The notes under the pieces were generated by a model. It did no database searches, was not told where the DNA came from, and saw nothing but the letters and a program-made list of their open reading frames with translations. The position numbers and the translations under genes are program-made. Positions 1 to 7,401 of a DNA stretch of 15,555 nt are shown in pieces. Within the stretch, counting starts at the first letter, position 1. Each line of letters opens with the position of its first letter. The stretch covers positions 1-15,555 of the forward strand of contig JAQUUB010000105.1 of the NCBI GenBank assembly GCA_028694115.1. Reading direction: 5' to 3'. This stretch comes from Lachnospiraceae bacterium. GTDB lineage: Bacteria; Bacillota_A; Clostridia; Lachnospirales; Lachnospiraceae.

Positions 1-632
1 TAGTTGCAGTTTGTAATAAGTACGGACTGGAATTGATTGAAGACGCTGCCGAAAGCTTAGGCAGTTTCTACAAAGGGAAACATACAGGGACCTTTGGAAA
101 AGTTGGTGCCATTAGTTTTAACGGTAACAAAACCATTACAACAGGTGGAGGTGGTATGCTTTTATTTAACGACGAGAATTTAGGCAAATTTGCCAAACAC
201 CTTACTACCCAGGCTAAAGTTCCACACCGTTGGGAATTTGTACACGATCATGTAGGATACAATTATCGTATGCCCAACATCAATGCTGCTCTAGGCTGCG
301 CTCAGATGGAAAATCTGGAAAAGTTTCTCTTCAATAAAAGAGAAATAGCAGAACAATATAAAGCATTCTTTGCTAATTTTACAGACATTGAATTCTTCTG
401 CGAGCCTAAGGATTGTCATTCCAATTATTGGCTGAATGCTATACTTGTAAAAGATAAAGAAATGCAGCAGGAATTCTTACAATATACAAACGACAACGGC
501 ATAATGACGAGACCAATCTGGGGACTTATGAATAAATTACCCATGTTTTCGTCTTGCCAGACAGATAAACTGGAAAACACCTTGTGGTTTGAAGAAAGAG
601 TAGTAAATATACCAAGTTCAGTAAGATTGTAA
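1..632 (+). CDS. legC: LegC-type PLP-dependent sugar aminotransferase, 5'-truncated by the window
   Basis: The frame is open from the left edge (first full codon at 3) to a TAA at 630-632, so about 209 C-terminal residues are visible. The family is usually 380-390 residues, so the start lies upstream. Readable motifs are the aspartate-bearing IEDAAESLGS and the FNGNKTITTGGGGM segment, whose lysine (codon 129-131) is the expected PLP Schiff-base residue. The FNGNK..TTGGGG wording is what I know from LegC-family members of the DegT/DnrJ/EryC1/StrS fold. In the legionaminic acid pathway LegC transfers an amine to C4 of the NDP-4-keto-6-deoxy sugar made by LegB, giving the 4-amino sugar that is then N-acylated. 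The downstream legI, legG and legF homologues support Leg over another amino sugar. The TTG at 33 is internal and is not a start. Family call is firm; the exact substrate is inferred from context. Confidence 0.85.
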   Translation, partial: VAVCNKYGLELIEDAAESLGSFYKGKHTGTFGKVGAISFNGNKTITTGGGGMLLFNDENLGKFAKHLTTQAKVPHRWEFVHDHVGYNYRMPNINAALGCAQMENLEKFLFNKREIAEQYKAFFANFTDIEFFCEPKDCHSNYWLNAILVKDKEMQQEFLQYTNDNGIMTRPIWGLMNKLPMFSSCQTDKLENTLWFEERVVNIPSSVRL

Positions 633-654
633 TCTACTTAAATAGAATAAAGTA

Positions 655-879
655 ATGGAACAGAAAGTATTGGAAATCATCAATAACATCCGTGCCACGA
701 AAGAAATGGCACTAATAGCAGAACTTCATCCAGAGGATAACCTTCGGGATGATCTGGGTTTTACCTCTTTTGATTTGGCAGAACTGACTGTAAACATCGA
801 AGATGAGTTTGACATTGACATCTTCGAAGATGGTCTTGTTAACACCATCGGCGAGATTTTCACAAAATTACAGAGGTAA
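655..879 (+). CDS. Acyl carrier protein (dedicated, locus-borne)
   Basis: This 74-residue acidic protein has the length and four-helix layout of an acyl carrier protein. Ser38 lies in GFTSFDLAEL, at the start of helix II, where the 4'-phosphopantetheine arm is attached. The usual DSL is replaced by TSF, as in many specialised carriers. The acidic helix IEDEFDIDIFED follows at the usual spacing. It starts 22 nt after the aminotransferase, and its stop overlaps the start of the ligase gene by one base (TAATG), so the two are probably translationally coupled. It presumably carries an acyl or aminoacyl group loaded by the neighbouring AMP-forming ligase and used for sugar acylation. It is unlikely to be the housekeeping fatty-acid AcpP, given its place in a nonulosonate operon and its diverged serine motif. 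The cargo is unknown. Confidence 0.88.
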   Translation: MEQKVLEIINNIRATKEMALIAELHPEDNLRDDLGFTSFDLAELTVNIEDEFDIDIFEDGLVNTIGEIFTKLQR

Positions 880-2096
880 TGGCAGGATTCCTCTACAACG
901 GAGAAAATGAATATTCTTATGAGATGCTGGTTGAATCTATCAATCAGCATCAGGAGTATTACCCTCTCTTCAAGACTCAGGACATCTTCGCTTATTTCGA
1001 AAACTTACTCAAAGCCATAGCAACCAATAACCCTTTGACCCTATTGGATTCAGATTTAAACTTATCGGAGGTGAATGGATTGGATGAGTCAATGGTGAAC
1101 AAAGCAAAGAAACTAGATAACTATCATTTCCATAATATGGATTCTATCATATCGGCTTTGCAACTGTCAACATCTGAAATTACTATTTTCACCTCTGGAA
1201 CCACTGGCCAGCCAAAGAAAGTAATTCATTCTATCAAAACTTTGACCCGCTCGGTGCGTCTTGGTGATAAATACAAAGGGCAGATTTGGGCTTACGCTTA
1301 CAATCCGACTCACATGGCTGGGTTACAGGTCTTTTTTCAAGCATTTATGAATCTAAATGCTTTAGTGAATGTTTTCAATCTGCAAAGAAGTGAGGTTTAT
1401 CAAAAGATTTCAGACTATCATATTACACACATATCAGCCACTCCGACCTTCTATCGTTTATTGTTACCTATTGAACGATGTTATCTTTCTGTTCAGCGTG
1501 TAACGCTTGGTGGTGAAAAATCAGACAACTATCTGTACGAAAACATTAGCAAAATATTTCCTCATGCTAAAATTAACAATGTATATGCTTCTACCGAAGC
1601 AGGATCGCTGTTTGCGGCTAAAGGTGATTGCTTCCAGATACCAGAAGAGATACGTGATAAATTCTCTGTGCTTGAAGATGAATTACTGATTCACAAATCT
1701 CTCCTTGGCAAGTCAGATAGTTTTATATTCGATGGTGATTATTATCACTCTGGGGACTTGATTGAATGGGTAAACAAAGAAAAAAACATCTTCAAGTTTA
1801 AGAGTCGCAAGAACGAGCTCATCAATGTGGGTGGGTATAAGGTTAACCCTGGTGAGGTTGAGGATGCTATCAATGCTATTGAGGGTATTCATCAGTCTCT
1901 AGTTTATGGGAAAACAAACTCAATCCTTGGAAACGTACTAATAGCCGAAATCCAATTGGTAAAAGGTATCACTATCAGCGACTTGGAAATTCGAAAGATT
2001 CTAAAAGAGGTACTTCAGGACTTCAAGATTCCTCGCAAGATTAAGTTTGTTGACGCATTTTCATTAACCCGGACAGGTAAATTAAAAAGATCATGA
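879..2096 (+). CDS. Short ANL-superfamily AMP-forming acyl/aminoacyl-ACP ligase
   Basis: This 405-residue enzyme of the acyl/aryl-CoA synthetase, NRPS adenylation-domain and luciferase superfamily should activate a carboxylic acid with ATP and load it onto a thiol, here most plausibly the adjacent carrier protein. The diagnostic motifs appear in order: the phosphate-binding loop TSGTTGQPKK (105-114), YASTEAG (236-242), YHSGDL (289-294), the hinge segment SRKNELINVGGYKVNPGEVE, and the C-terminal TRTGKLKR with the expected catalytic Lys401. All key residues look intact. The protein is about 100 residues or more shorter than typical family members, because the P-loop begins near residue 105, so the first subdomain is reduced. 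DltA, which loads D-alanine on DltC, is an analogous ligase-carrier pair. Fatty acyl, hydroxyacyl and amino acid substrates are all possible. It overlaps its neighbours on both sides (1 and 4 nt). Confidence 0.85.
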   Translation: MAGFLYNGENEYSYEMLVESINQHQEYYPLFKTQDIFAYFENLLKAIATNNPLTLLDSDLNLSEVNGLDESMVNKAKKLDNYHFHNMDSIISALQLSTSEITIFTSGTTGQPKKVIHSIKTLTRSVRLGDKYKGQIWAYAYNPTHMAGLQVFFQAFMNLNALVNVFNLQRSEVYQKISDYHITHISATPTFYRLLLPIERCYLSVQRVTLGGEKSDNYLYENISKIFPHAKINNVYASTEAGSLFAAKGDCFQIPEEIRDKFSVLEDELLIHKSLLGKSDSFIFDGDYYHSGDLIEWVNKEKNIFKFKSRKNELINVGGYKVNPGEVEDAINAIEGIHQSLVYGKTNSILGNVLIAEIQLVKGITISDLEIRKILKEVLQDFKIPRKIKFVDAFSLTRTGKLKRS

Positions 2097-2821
2097 GTAA
2101 GAATATAATTGTAACAGGTTGCTCTCGTGGAGTGGGCTTGGAAATATGCAGAGTGTTGCTCGAACAAGGTAATACTGTCTATGGCATTGCCCGTAGCTGC
2201 CCGGATGAGTTCAAAGTTTTGCAAGTAAAATATCCCGACAACCTCTACTACAAGAGTGTGGATTTGGCAGATTGCGAAAACGTGCGTCAGAATGTATTCA
2301 AAGACTTCTGTGGTAACAAGGTTCGGATAGATGGTTATGTGAACAATGCAGCCGTTGCATACGATGATATTGTCACCAACATGAATTTGAATCGACTTAA
2401 GGCAATGTACGATGTGAATGTCTTCACCCCAATGATGATGACCAAGAACGTAATCCGCAACATGCTCCTTCATCATACTAAGGGAAGTATTGTACACATC
2501 TCATCAATAAGTGTCCACACTGGTTATAAGGGATTGGCAATGTACGCATCATCAAAGGGAGCATTGGAGGCATTCTCTAAGGATACAGCACGAGAATGGG
2601 GGCCAATCGGTATCCGTTCAAATGTGGTTGTTCCTGGCTTCATGGCAACTGCTATGAGCTCTACATTAACAGAGGAACAAAGAAGTAAAATTTATGCTCG
2701 AACATCACTTAAGGCTGCAACGTCAATCCGATCAGTTGCTGAAACTGTCGCTTTCTTGTTGAGTGATAAGGCAGAGAGTATTACTGGACAAAGTGTGAAT
2801 GTTGACAATGGAACTATTTAA
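2093..2821 (+). CDS. Short-chain dehydrogenase/reductase (FabG/PtmA-like)
   Basis: This 242-residue classical SDR has the cofactor-binding TGCSRGVG (8-15), NNAA (84-87), the catalytic serine in HISSIS (Ser138), and Tyr151/Lys155 in YASSK, followed by the C-terminal VDNG that is common in FabG-like enzymes. It starts inside the ligase stop (ATGA, 4-nt overlap). Two roles fit. As a FabG-type reductase it would reduce a 3-oxoacyl group on the carrier protein to a 3-hydroxyacyl group, a decoration known on some nonulosonic and amino sugars. Alternatively it may act like PtmA, an SDR encoded in the Campylobacter legionaminate/flagellin glycosylation locus. No ketosynthase is seen in the window, which weakens the first reading unless the oxoacyl chain comes from outside. 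Family is certain; substrate is not. Confidence 0.85.
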   Translation: MSKNIIVTGCSRGVGLEICRVLLEQGNTVYGIARSCPDEFKVLQVKYPDNLYYKSVDLADCENVRQNVFKDFCGNKVRIDGYVNNAAVAYDDIVTNMNLNRLKAMYDVNVFTPMMMTKNVIRNMLLHHTKGSIVHISSISVHTGYKGLAMYASSKGALEAFSKDTAREWGPIGIRSNVVVPGFMATAMSSTLTEEQRSKIYARTSLKAATSIRSVAETVAFLLSDKAESITGQSVNVDNGTI

Positions 2822-2830
2822 TATTTGATT

Positions 2831-3463
2831 ATGGCAACATTATTGATAATTGGAGGAAGCAGTACAGCCCTAGAGATAAGAGAATGCGCTGACCTTTATT
2901 ATAAAGACCAGTTCGAAGCTATATATAACGTCATCGGTGATGAAGAAGAAACAACACTTACAAATGTGATACGAGATAAACAGCTTGACAGTTTTATTAA
3001 CAATAAAGAGATAGCATATATTATTGGATTTACGAGTCAGAAGCTTAGAAAAATTTTTACTGATAAACTAGCATCATGCAAGAATGTAAGTATTGTTCAT
3101 CCTTCTGCATTCATATCACCATCAGCAAAGGTTGGTGAGGGATCTTATATTGGTCCAATGGCCGTTGTTTCTTCAAATGCAATAGTAGGTAATAGTTGCA
3201 TTGTGAATATTCATGTTTCTATTGGTCATGATTCTGTAATAGGTGACAATTGTATCTTCAATCCAGGTGCTCGTATTAGTGGTCATTGTGTTATTGGGAA
3301 GAGAACATTGTTCGGAGCTAACACTTTCATCTTTCAAGGCAAAAAAGTTGGCGAAGATTGTGCTATTGATGCTATGACCTATATTGACAAGGATATAGAA
3401 GATAAAAAGTTATGTACAAGTAATGTAGGTGGTTTAAAAGTGTATAAAAACAGAAACTATTAG
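2831..3463 (+). CDS. NeuD/PglD-like left-handed beta-helix sugar acyltransferase
   Basis: I take the ATG at 2831 as the start (210 residues). The in-frame TTG at 2825 adds only two residues, and the protein then begins with LLIIGGSSTALEIRE, the Rossmann-like N-terminal domain of NeuD/PglD proteins. From about residue 90 come hexapeptide repeats (VHPSAFISPSAKVGEGSYIG and onward) that form the left-handed beta-helix. IGHDSVIGDN contains His133, at the place of the catalytic base in PglD. LegH, the N-acetyltransferase acting on the 4-amino sugar after LegC, belongs to this family, so the gene is the best LegH candidate. NeuD-type O-acylation of the finished nonulosonate is the alternative. Because the gene directly follows the carrier protein, ligase and reductase, its donor may be an acyl-ACP, which is inference. 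It lies 9 nt after the SDR and 4 nt before legI. Confidence 0.83.
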   Translation: MATLLIIGGSSTALEIRECADLYYKDQFEAIYNVIGDEEETTLTNVIRDKQLDSFINNKEIAYIIGFTSQKLRKIFTDKLASCKNVSIVHPSAFISPSAKVGEGSYIGPMAVVSSNAIVGNSCIVNIHVSIGHDSVIGDNCIFNPGARISGHCVIGKRTLFGANTFIFQGKKVGEDCAIDAMTYIDKDIEDKKLCTSNVGGLKVYKNRNY

Positions 3464-3467
3464 AACT

Positions 3468-4481
3468 ATGTCATCAAACAAAGTATTGATAATTGCAGAA
3501 GCAGGAGTGAATCACAATGGATCTTTGGAAATTGCAAAGCAACTAGTTGATATAGCTGCTGCTTCTGGAGTTGATATTGTTAAGTTTCAAATGGCAGTAC
3601 CAGAATTGCTTGTTTCAAAATATGCAAAAAAAGCTGAATATCAGATAAAAAACACAGGATCAACAGAAAGCCAATTAGAAATGATTCGCAATATCTCATT
3701 ATCATTTGATGAACATGCAAAATTAATGGAATATTGCAATAGCAAGGGGGTACAATATTTGTGTACACCATTTGACTTACCATCCATAGATTTCTTATTT
3801 AACCATGGCTTCAATTTGTGGAAGATACCTTCTGGAGAAATTACTAATTTCCCATATCTTCGTAAGATTGCTTCACTAAATGGGAATATAATCATGTCTA
3901 CAGGTATGTCTTCTATTGAAGATGTAAGAAATGCTATCGATACCCTGATAAGGTTTGGTCAAGATAAGAAAAAGATAATTTTGTTACATTGCAATACAGA
4001 ATATCCAACTCCATACTGCGATGTAAACCTCAAGGCAATGGACTCATTAAAAAAAGAGTTTGGTTTGGAAGTTGGATATTCTGATCACACAAAAGGCATT
4101 GAAGTGCCAATTGCTGCTGTTGCTTTAGGGGCAACTGTGATAGAGAAGCACTATACATTGGATAGGAATATGGAAGGTCCAGATCATAAAGCATCTTTGG
4201 AACCTGAAGAGTTGAAAGCAATGGTTACAGCTATTAGGAATATTGAAGCAGCAATATCTGGCGATGGACAAAAAATTATAACGAATAGCGAAAGGAAGAA
4301 TATTTCGATTGCTCGTAAAAGTATTGTTGCTTCAAAATCTATCAAAAAAGGAGAGGTTTTGACCGACAATAACTTAACAGCAAAACGTCCAGGAGATGGT
4401 ATTAATCCTATGCGTTGGGAAGAAGTTGTTGGTAGTATTGCAATAAGGGACTTCGAAGAAGACGAACAAATAAAATTATGA
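3468..4481 (+). CDS. legI: N,N'-diacetyllegionaminate-type synthase (NeuB family)
   Basis: This 337-residue nonulosonate synthase condenses phosphoenolpyruvate with a 6-carbon 2,4-diamino sugar to form the 9-carbon acid. The N-terminal TIM barrel shows AEAGVNHNG (10-18), VKFQ, KIPSGEITNFPYL, LLHCNTEYP, GYSDHTKG and VIEKHYTLD. The C-terminal SAF/antifreeze-like domain (roughly 280-337) ends with KRPGDGINPMRWEE, whose arginine reaches into the partner subunit's active site in known NeuB dimers. The wording KIPSGEITN..YL matches my memory of the Campylobacter LegI (Cj1327), where sialic acid synthases read closer to GSGECNN. That favours legionaminic acid over N-acetylneuraminic acid, although a related di-N-acyl acid remains possible. 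The length is normal and its stop overlaps the legG start (ATGA). Confidence 0.9.
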   Translation: MSSNKVLIIAEAGVNHNGSLEIAKQLVDIAAASGVDIVKFQMAVPELLVSKYAKKAEYQIKNTGSTESQLEMIRNISLSFDEHAKLMEYCNSKGVQYLCTPFDLPSIDFLFNHGFNLWKIPSGEITNFPYLRKIASLNGNIIMSTGMSSIEDVRNAIDTLIRFGQDKKKIILLHCNTEYPTPYCDVNLKAMDSLKKEFGLEVGYSDHTKGIEVPIAAVALGATVIEKHYTLDRNMEGPDHKASLEPEELKAMVTAIRNIEAAISGDGQKIITNSERKNISIARKSIVASKSIKKGEVLTDNNLTAKRPGDGINPMRWEEVVGSIAIRDFEEDEQIKL

Positions 4482-5635
4482 GGAAAATTTGTGTAATAAC
4501 AGGTACTCGTGCAGAGTATGGTATTATGAGTAATTTGATGCGACTTATTCGTGATGGAGAAGCAACTGAACTTCAAATAATCGCAACCAATATGCACCTC
4601 TCGCCTGAATTTGGTTTAACATACAAAGAAATAGAAGCCGATGGATTCAAAATCGACCGAAAAGTTGAAATGATGCTATCATCTGATACTTCTGTCGGCA
4701 CACTCAAGTCAATGGGGCTGGCGACAATTGGTATATCAGATGCTTTGAATGAGATGCAACCAGATCTTGTTGTTATCCTTGGAGATAGATACGAGATGTT
4801 GGCAGCTGCACAATGTGCTATGATTATGAAGATACCTATTGCACATTTGTATGGAGGAGAAATCACTGAGGGGGCCTATGACGATTCAATACGACATTGT
4901 ATTACAAAGCTAAGCCATTTACATTTCACATCAACAAATGAATATCGCAATCGTGTTATTCAATTAGGTGAGTGTCCAGAAAGAGTGTTCTATGTAGGAG
5001 CTTTAGGGATAGACAATATAATTCATGATGAACCAATGTCTCTTAAAGAATTACAAAGCAGCTTAAATTTTGAACTAGGTGAAAAATTCTTTTTAATCAC
5101 ATTCCATCCAGTAACAATGGAATATGGTACCGCAGAACAACAGTGTAATAATCTTTTAAAAGCTTTAGATAATTATATTGGAGAATACAAACTTTTATTT
5201 ACATTACCTAATTCTGATTCAGATGGTCGGGTTATCATTTCTATTATTAAGGATTATGTAAATGAACATTCTGACAGAGCATATGCTATCGCCTCTTTGG
5301 GCAAAAAACGTTATTATTCAGCTTTACGTCATTGTTGTGCTGTTATTGGGAATTCATCTAGCGGCTTAGTTGAAGCTCCAAGTTTTAAAATTCCAACTAT
5401 TAATATTGGAGACCGTCAGAAAGGTCGTTGTAAAGGAGATAGCATTTACGACTGTACTCCTGAATATGAATCCATATATAATACCCTTAAAGTCGTAACA
5501 ATGGTAGATGTTAAGAATAGATGCAAATTAACAGTAAACCCATACTTCAAAGAGAATACACTCAAGACAATATACGATATCATTTCAACTTATCCGTTGG
5601 AAAATATAATCTTAAAATCATTTCACAATCTATAA
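4478..5635 (+). CDS. legG: UDP/GDP-sugar 2-epimerase (hydrolysing), NeuC/LegG family
   Basis: This 385-residue enzyme of the WecB/NeuC fold removes the nucleotide while inverting C2, giving the free 6-carbon diamino sugar that LegI uses. It opens with ITGTRAEYG (Thr8-Gly15 region). It also contains LVVILGDRYEM, AHLYGGEITEGAYDDSIRH with its conserved acidic and histidine residues, and the C-terminal nucleotide-binding stretch GNSSSGLVEAPSFKIP followed by NIGDRQKGR. Every expected motif is present and the length is standard for the family. It overlaps legI by 4 nt and is followed by legF after 3 nt. Sequence alone does not separate a sialic-acid NeuC from LegG. The LegG call rests on the neighbouring LegC- and LegI-type genes. 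Whether the leaving group is UDP or GDP depends on the PtmE-like gene downstream. Confidence 0.88.
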   Translation: MRKICVITGTRAEYGIMSNLMRLIRDGEATELQIIATNMHLSPEFGLTYKEIEADGFKIDRKVEMMLSSDTSVGTLKSMGLATIGISDALNEMQPDLVVILGDRYEMLAAAQCAMIMKIPIAHLYGGEITEGAYDDSIRHCITKLSHLHFTSTNEYRNRVIQLGECPERVFYVGALGIDNIIHDEPMSLKELQSSLNFELGEKFFLITFHPVTMEYGTAEQQCNNLLKALDNYIGEYKLLFTLPNSDSDGRVIISIIKDYVNEHSDRAYAIASLGKKRYYSALRHCCAVIGNSSSGLVEAPSFKIPTINIGDRQKGRCKGDSIYDCTPEYESIYNTLKVVTMVDVKNRCKLTVNPYFKENTLKTIYDIISTYPLENIILKSFHNL

Positions 5636-5638
5636 AAT

Positions 5639-6319
5639 ATGGATAAAATATTGATAGTTATTCCTGCGCGTGGAGGTAGCAAAGGACTCCCAGGAAAGAA
5701 TATCAAGAATTTATGTGGCAAACCTTTAATAGCATATTCTATTGATGTTGCAAGAGCAATAACAACAGATGAAAATATTTGTGTTTCATCTGATGATAAG
5801 GAAATAATTGATTTAGTAGAAAATTATGGTTTACATGTACCGTTTGTTCGTCCAGCAGAGTTGGCTACTGATACAGCAACAACCAATGACGTGCTAATAC
5901 ATGCTATCAATTTTTACGAAAAACAAGGTCGTAAATTCAATAAATTGCTTCTTCTACAGCCTACATCTCCTCTTCGTACGGTTGAAGATATCAAAGAGGC
6001 AATCTCACTTTACAATGAGGATATCGAAATGGTAGTTTCTGTTACAGAATCACATGCTCCAGCAGTCCTTTGTAACGACAACGAAGAAGGTTTTGTAGAG
6101 CTTGTTTTTAACAAGAAAGCTAGCAATAGACAAGTATTACCAACATACTATGAATTCAATGGAGCTATCTATATAATTAACATACATGCACTCAAAGAAA
6201 AAGGGTTGAGTGGTTTTACAAAAAGAGTTAAATATGTAATGTCTAAGGAATCATCTATTGATATTGATGATATCTATGACTTTATGTTAGTGGAATCTAT
6301 AATTAATCAAACTAAATAG
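5639..6319 (+). CDS. legF: CMP-nonulosonate cytidylyltransferase (NeuA family)
   Basis: This 226-residue protein activates the nonulosonic acid with CTP to the CMP-sugar, which is the donor for the glycosyltransferase. The N-terminal IPARGGSKGLPGKN (8-21) is the nucleotide-binding signature of the NeuA/KdsB family, and LLLQPTSPLR (104-113) is the second hallmark. The later segment YEFNGAIYI is also typical of the family. Length is normal for single-domain NeuA enzymes, with no fused hydrolase domain. The start is the ATG 3 nt after the legG stop. In this operon it should act on the LegI product in the cytoplasm, hence LegF. The family cannot be told apart from NeuA or PseF by motif alone, so the symbol is contextual. 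Confidence 0.88.
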   Translation: MDKILIVIPARGGSKGLPGKNIKNLCGKPLIAYSIDVARAITTDENICVSSDDKEIIDLVENYGLHVPFVRPAELATDTATTNDVLIHAINFYEKQGRKFNKLLLLQPTSPLRTVEDIKEAISLYNEDIEMVVSVTESHAPAVLCNDNEEGFVELVFNKKASNRQVLPTYYEFNGAIYIINIHALKEKGLSGFTKRVKYVMSKESSIDIDDIYDFMLVESIINQTK

Positions 6320-6321
6320 CT

Positions 6322-7359
6322 ATGTTTGAAAAGTACATAATTTCAGAATCTAATTCACTTCTTGACGCTTTAAAGGCAATTAATGAGATGGGGAGAAATG
6401 AGGCTCTCACTCTTTTTGTCGAAAATAGGGATAAAAAAATCATAGGTACGCTCACAGATGGGGACATACGTCGAAGTTTGATTAGTGGCAATACATTAGA
6501 GTCACCTGTTACTAACATTGCTCATCATTCATATACTTTTCTTAAAGCTGATTCATACGATGTTAAACAGATACATACAGCTAAGGAAAAAGGAATAGAA
6601 CTACTTCCAGTTCTAAATGACCAAATGCAAATTGTAGATGTCGTGAACCTAAAAAAACAAAGATCTTATCTTCCCATTGATGCCGTTCTGATGGCAGGAG
6701 GTAAGGGAGAGCGTCTGCGTCCTTTAACAGAGAAGACTCCAAAACCACTTTTAAAGGTAGGGAGTAAATGTATTATTGATTACAATATTGACCGTCTAAT
6801 CGATTTTGGTATACGTCATATCTCTGTAACTGTAAATTACTTGAAAGAGCAATTAGAAGATCACTTTACTGAACCCAAAAAAAATATTCAGGTTAAAACT
6901 ATTTGTGAGCCTAAATATTTAGGAACGATTGGTAGTATAAAGTTTGTAGAGAACTTTTACAATGACACTGTACTGCTAATGAATAGTGACTTATTCACCA
7001 ATATTGATTATGAAGATTTTTTCCTTCATTTCAAGGAATACAATGCAGACATGAGTATTGCAGCTGTACCTTACACTATTTCTGTACCATACGGTATCTT
7101 TGAGCTTGATGGTCGTGAAGTGAAAGGAGTGTTAGAAAAACCGACTTATAACTATTATGCCAATGCTGGTATATACCTCATTAAGCGTGAACTGCTGAAT
7201 CTTATTCCAAAAGATACATTCTTTAATGCTACCGACTTTATGGATCTGCTTATGAAGAAGAAGTATAAAGTAATACGTTTCCCTCTGAATGGCACTTGGA
7301 TTGATATTGGAAACCTTCAAGAGTATAAAAAGGCACAAGAGCTGGCAAAGCATCTGTGA
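6322..7359 (+). CDS. ptmE: CBS-domain sugar-1-phosphate nucleotidyltransferase, PtmE-like
   Basis: This 345-residue protein has two parts. Residues 1 to about 115 look like a tandem CBS pair (for example TLTDGDIRRSLISG). From about 118 there is a nucleotidyltransferase domain with LMAGGKGERLRPLTEKTPKP (Gly126-Arg133 is the GxGxRL core), GTIGSIKFVE, LMNSDLF, ANAGIYLI and the C-terminal GTWIDIGN. This fusion is the architecture of Campylobacter PtmE, a glucosamine-1-phosphate guanylyltransferase of the legionaminate pathway, which supplies a GDP-linked precursor. If it does the same here, LegB, LegC and LegG act on GDP-sugars. Another sugar-1-phosphate or nucleotide is possible, and CBS domains suggest adenosine-nucleotide control. 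It starts 2 nt after legF and ends a run of nonulosonate genes, 42 nt before the flippase. Confidence 0.82.
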   Translation: MFEKYIISESNSLLDALKAINEMGRNEALTLFVENRDKKIIGTLTDGDIRRSLISGNTLESPVTNIAHHSYTFLKADSYDVKQIHTAKEKGIELLPVLNDQMQIVDVVNLKKQRSYLPIDAVLMAGGKGERLRPLTEKTPKPLLKVGSKCIIDYNIDRLIDFGIRHISVTVNYLKEQLEDHFTEPKKNIQVKTICEPKYLGTIGSIKFVENFYNDTVLLMNSDLFTNIDYEDFFLHFKEYNADMSIAAVPYTISVPYGIFELDGREVKGVLEKPTYNYYANAGIYLIKRELLNLIPKDTFFNATDFMDLLMKKKYKVIRFPLNGTWIDIGNLQEYKKAQELAKHL

Positions 7360-7401
7360 AATATAAATGTAATCATCTGTTAGAACTTATTAAGTCATCA
7401 A

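Noticed and set aside
2015..2497. Open 160-codon frame on the - strand
   Set aside because: It lies wholly across the ligase end and the SDR, whose motifs are intact on the + strand; its translation shows no domain and it has no supporting context.
2825..2830. TTG at 2825 as start of the NeuD-like gene
   Set aside because: The ATG at 2831 gives the canonical N-terminus leading directly into LLIIGG; the TTG adds only two residues.
4184..4597. Open 137-codon frame on the - strand over the legI/legG junction
   Set aside because: It is a shadow of two well supported + strand genes; the translation is hydrophobic and Ser/Ile-rich without recognisable motifs.
6877..6884. Eight-base homopolymer runs (A8 here; also T8 near 7651, A8 near 9635 and 13676) as phase-variation switches
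   Set aside because: All frames are intact, the runs are short, and such tracts are expected in AT-rich DNA; nothing indicates slippage control.
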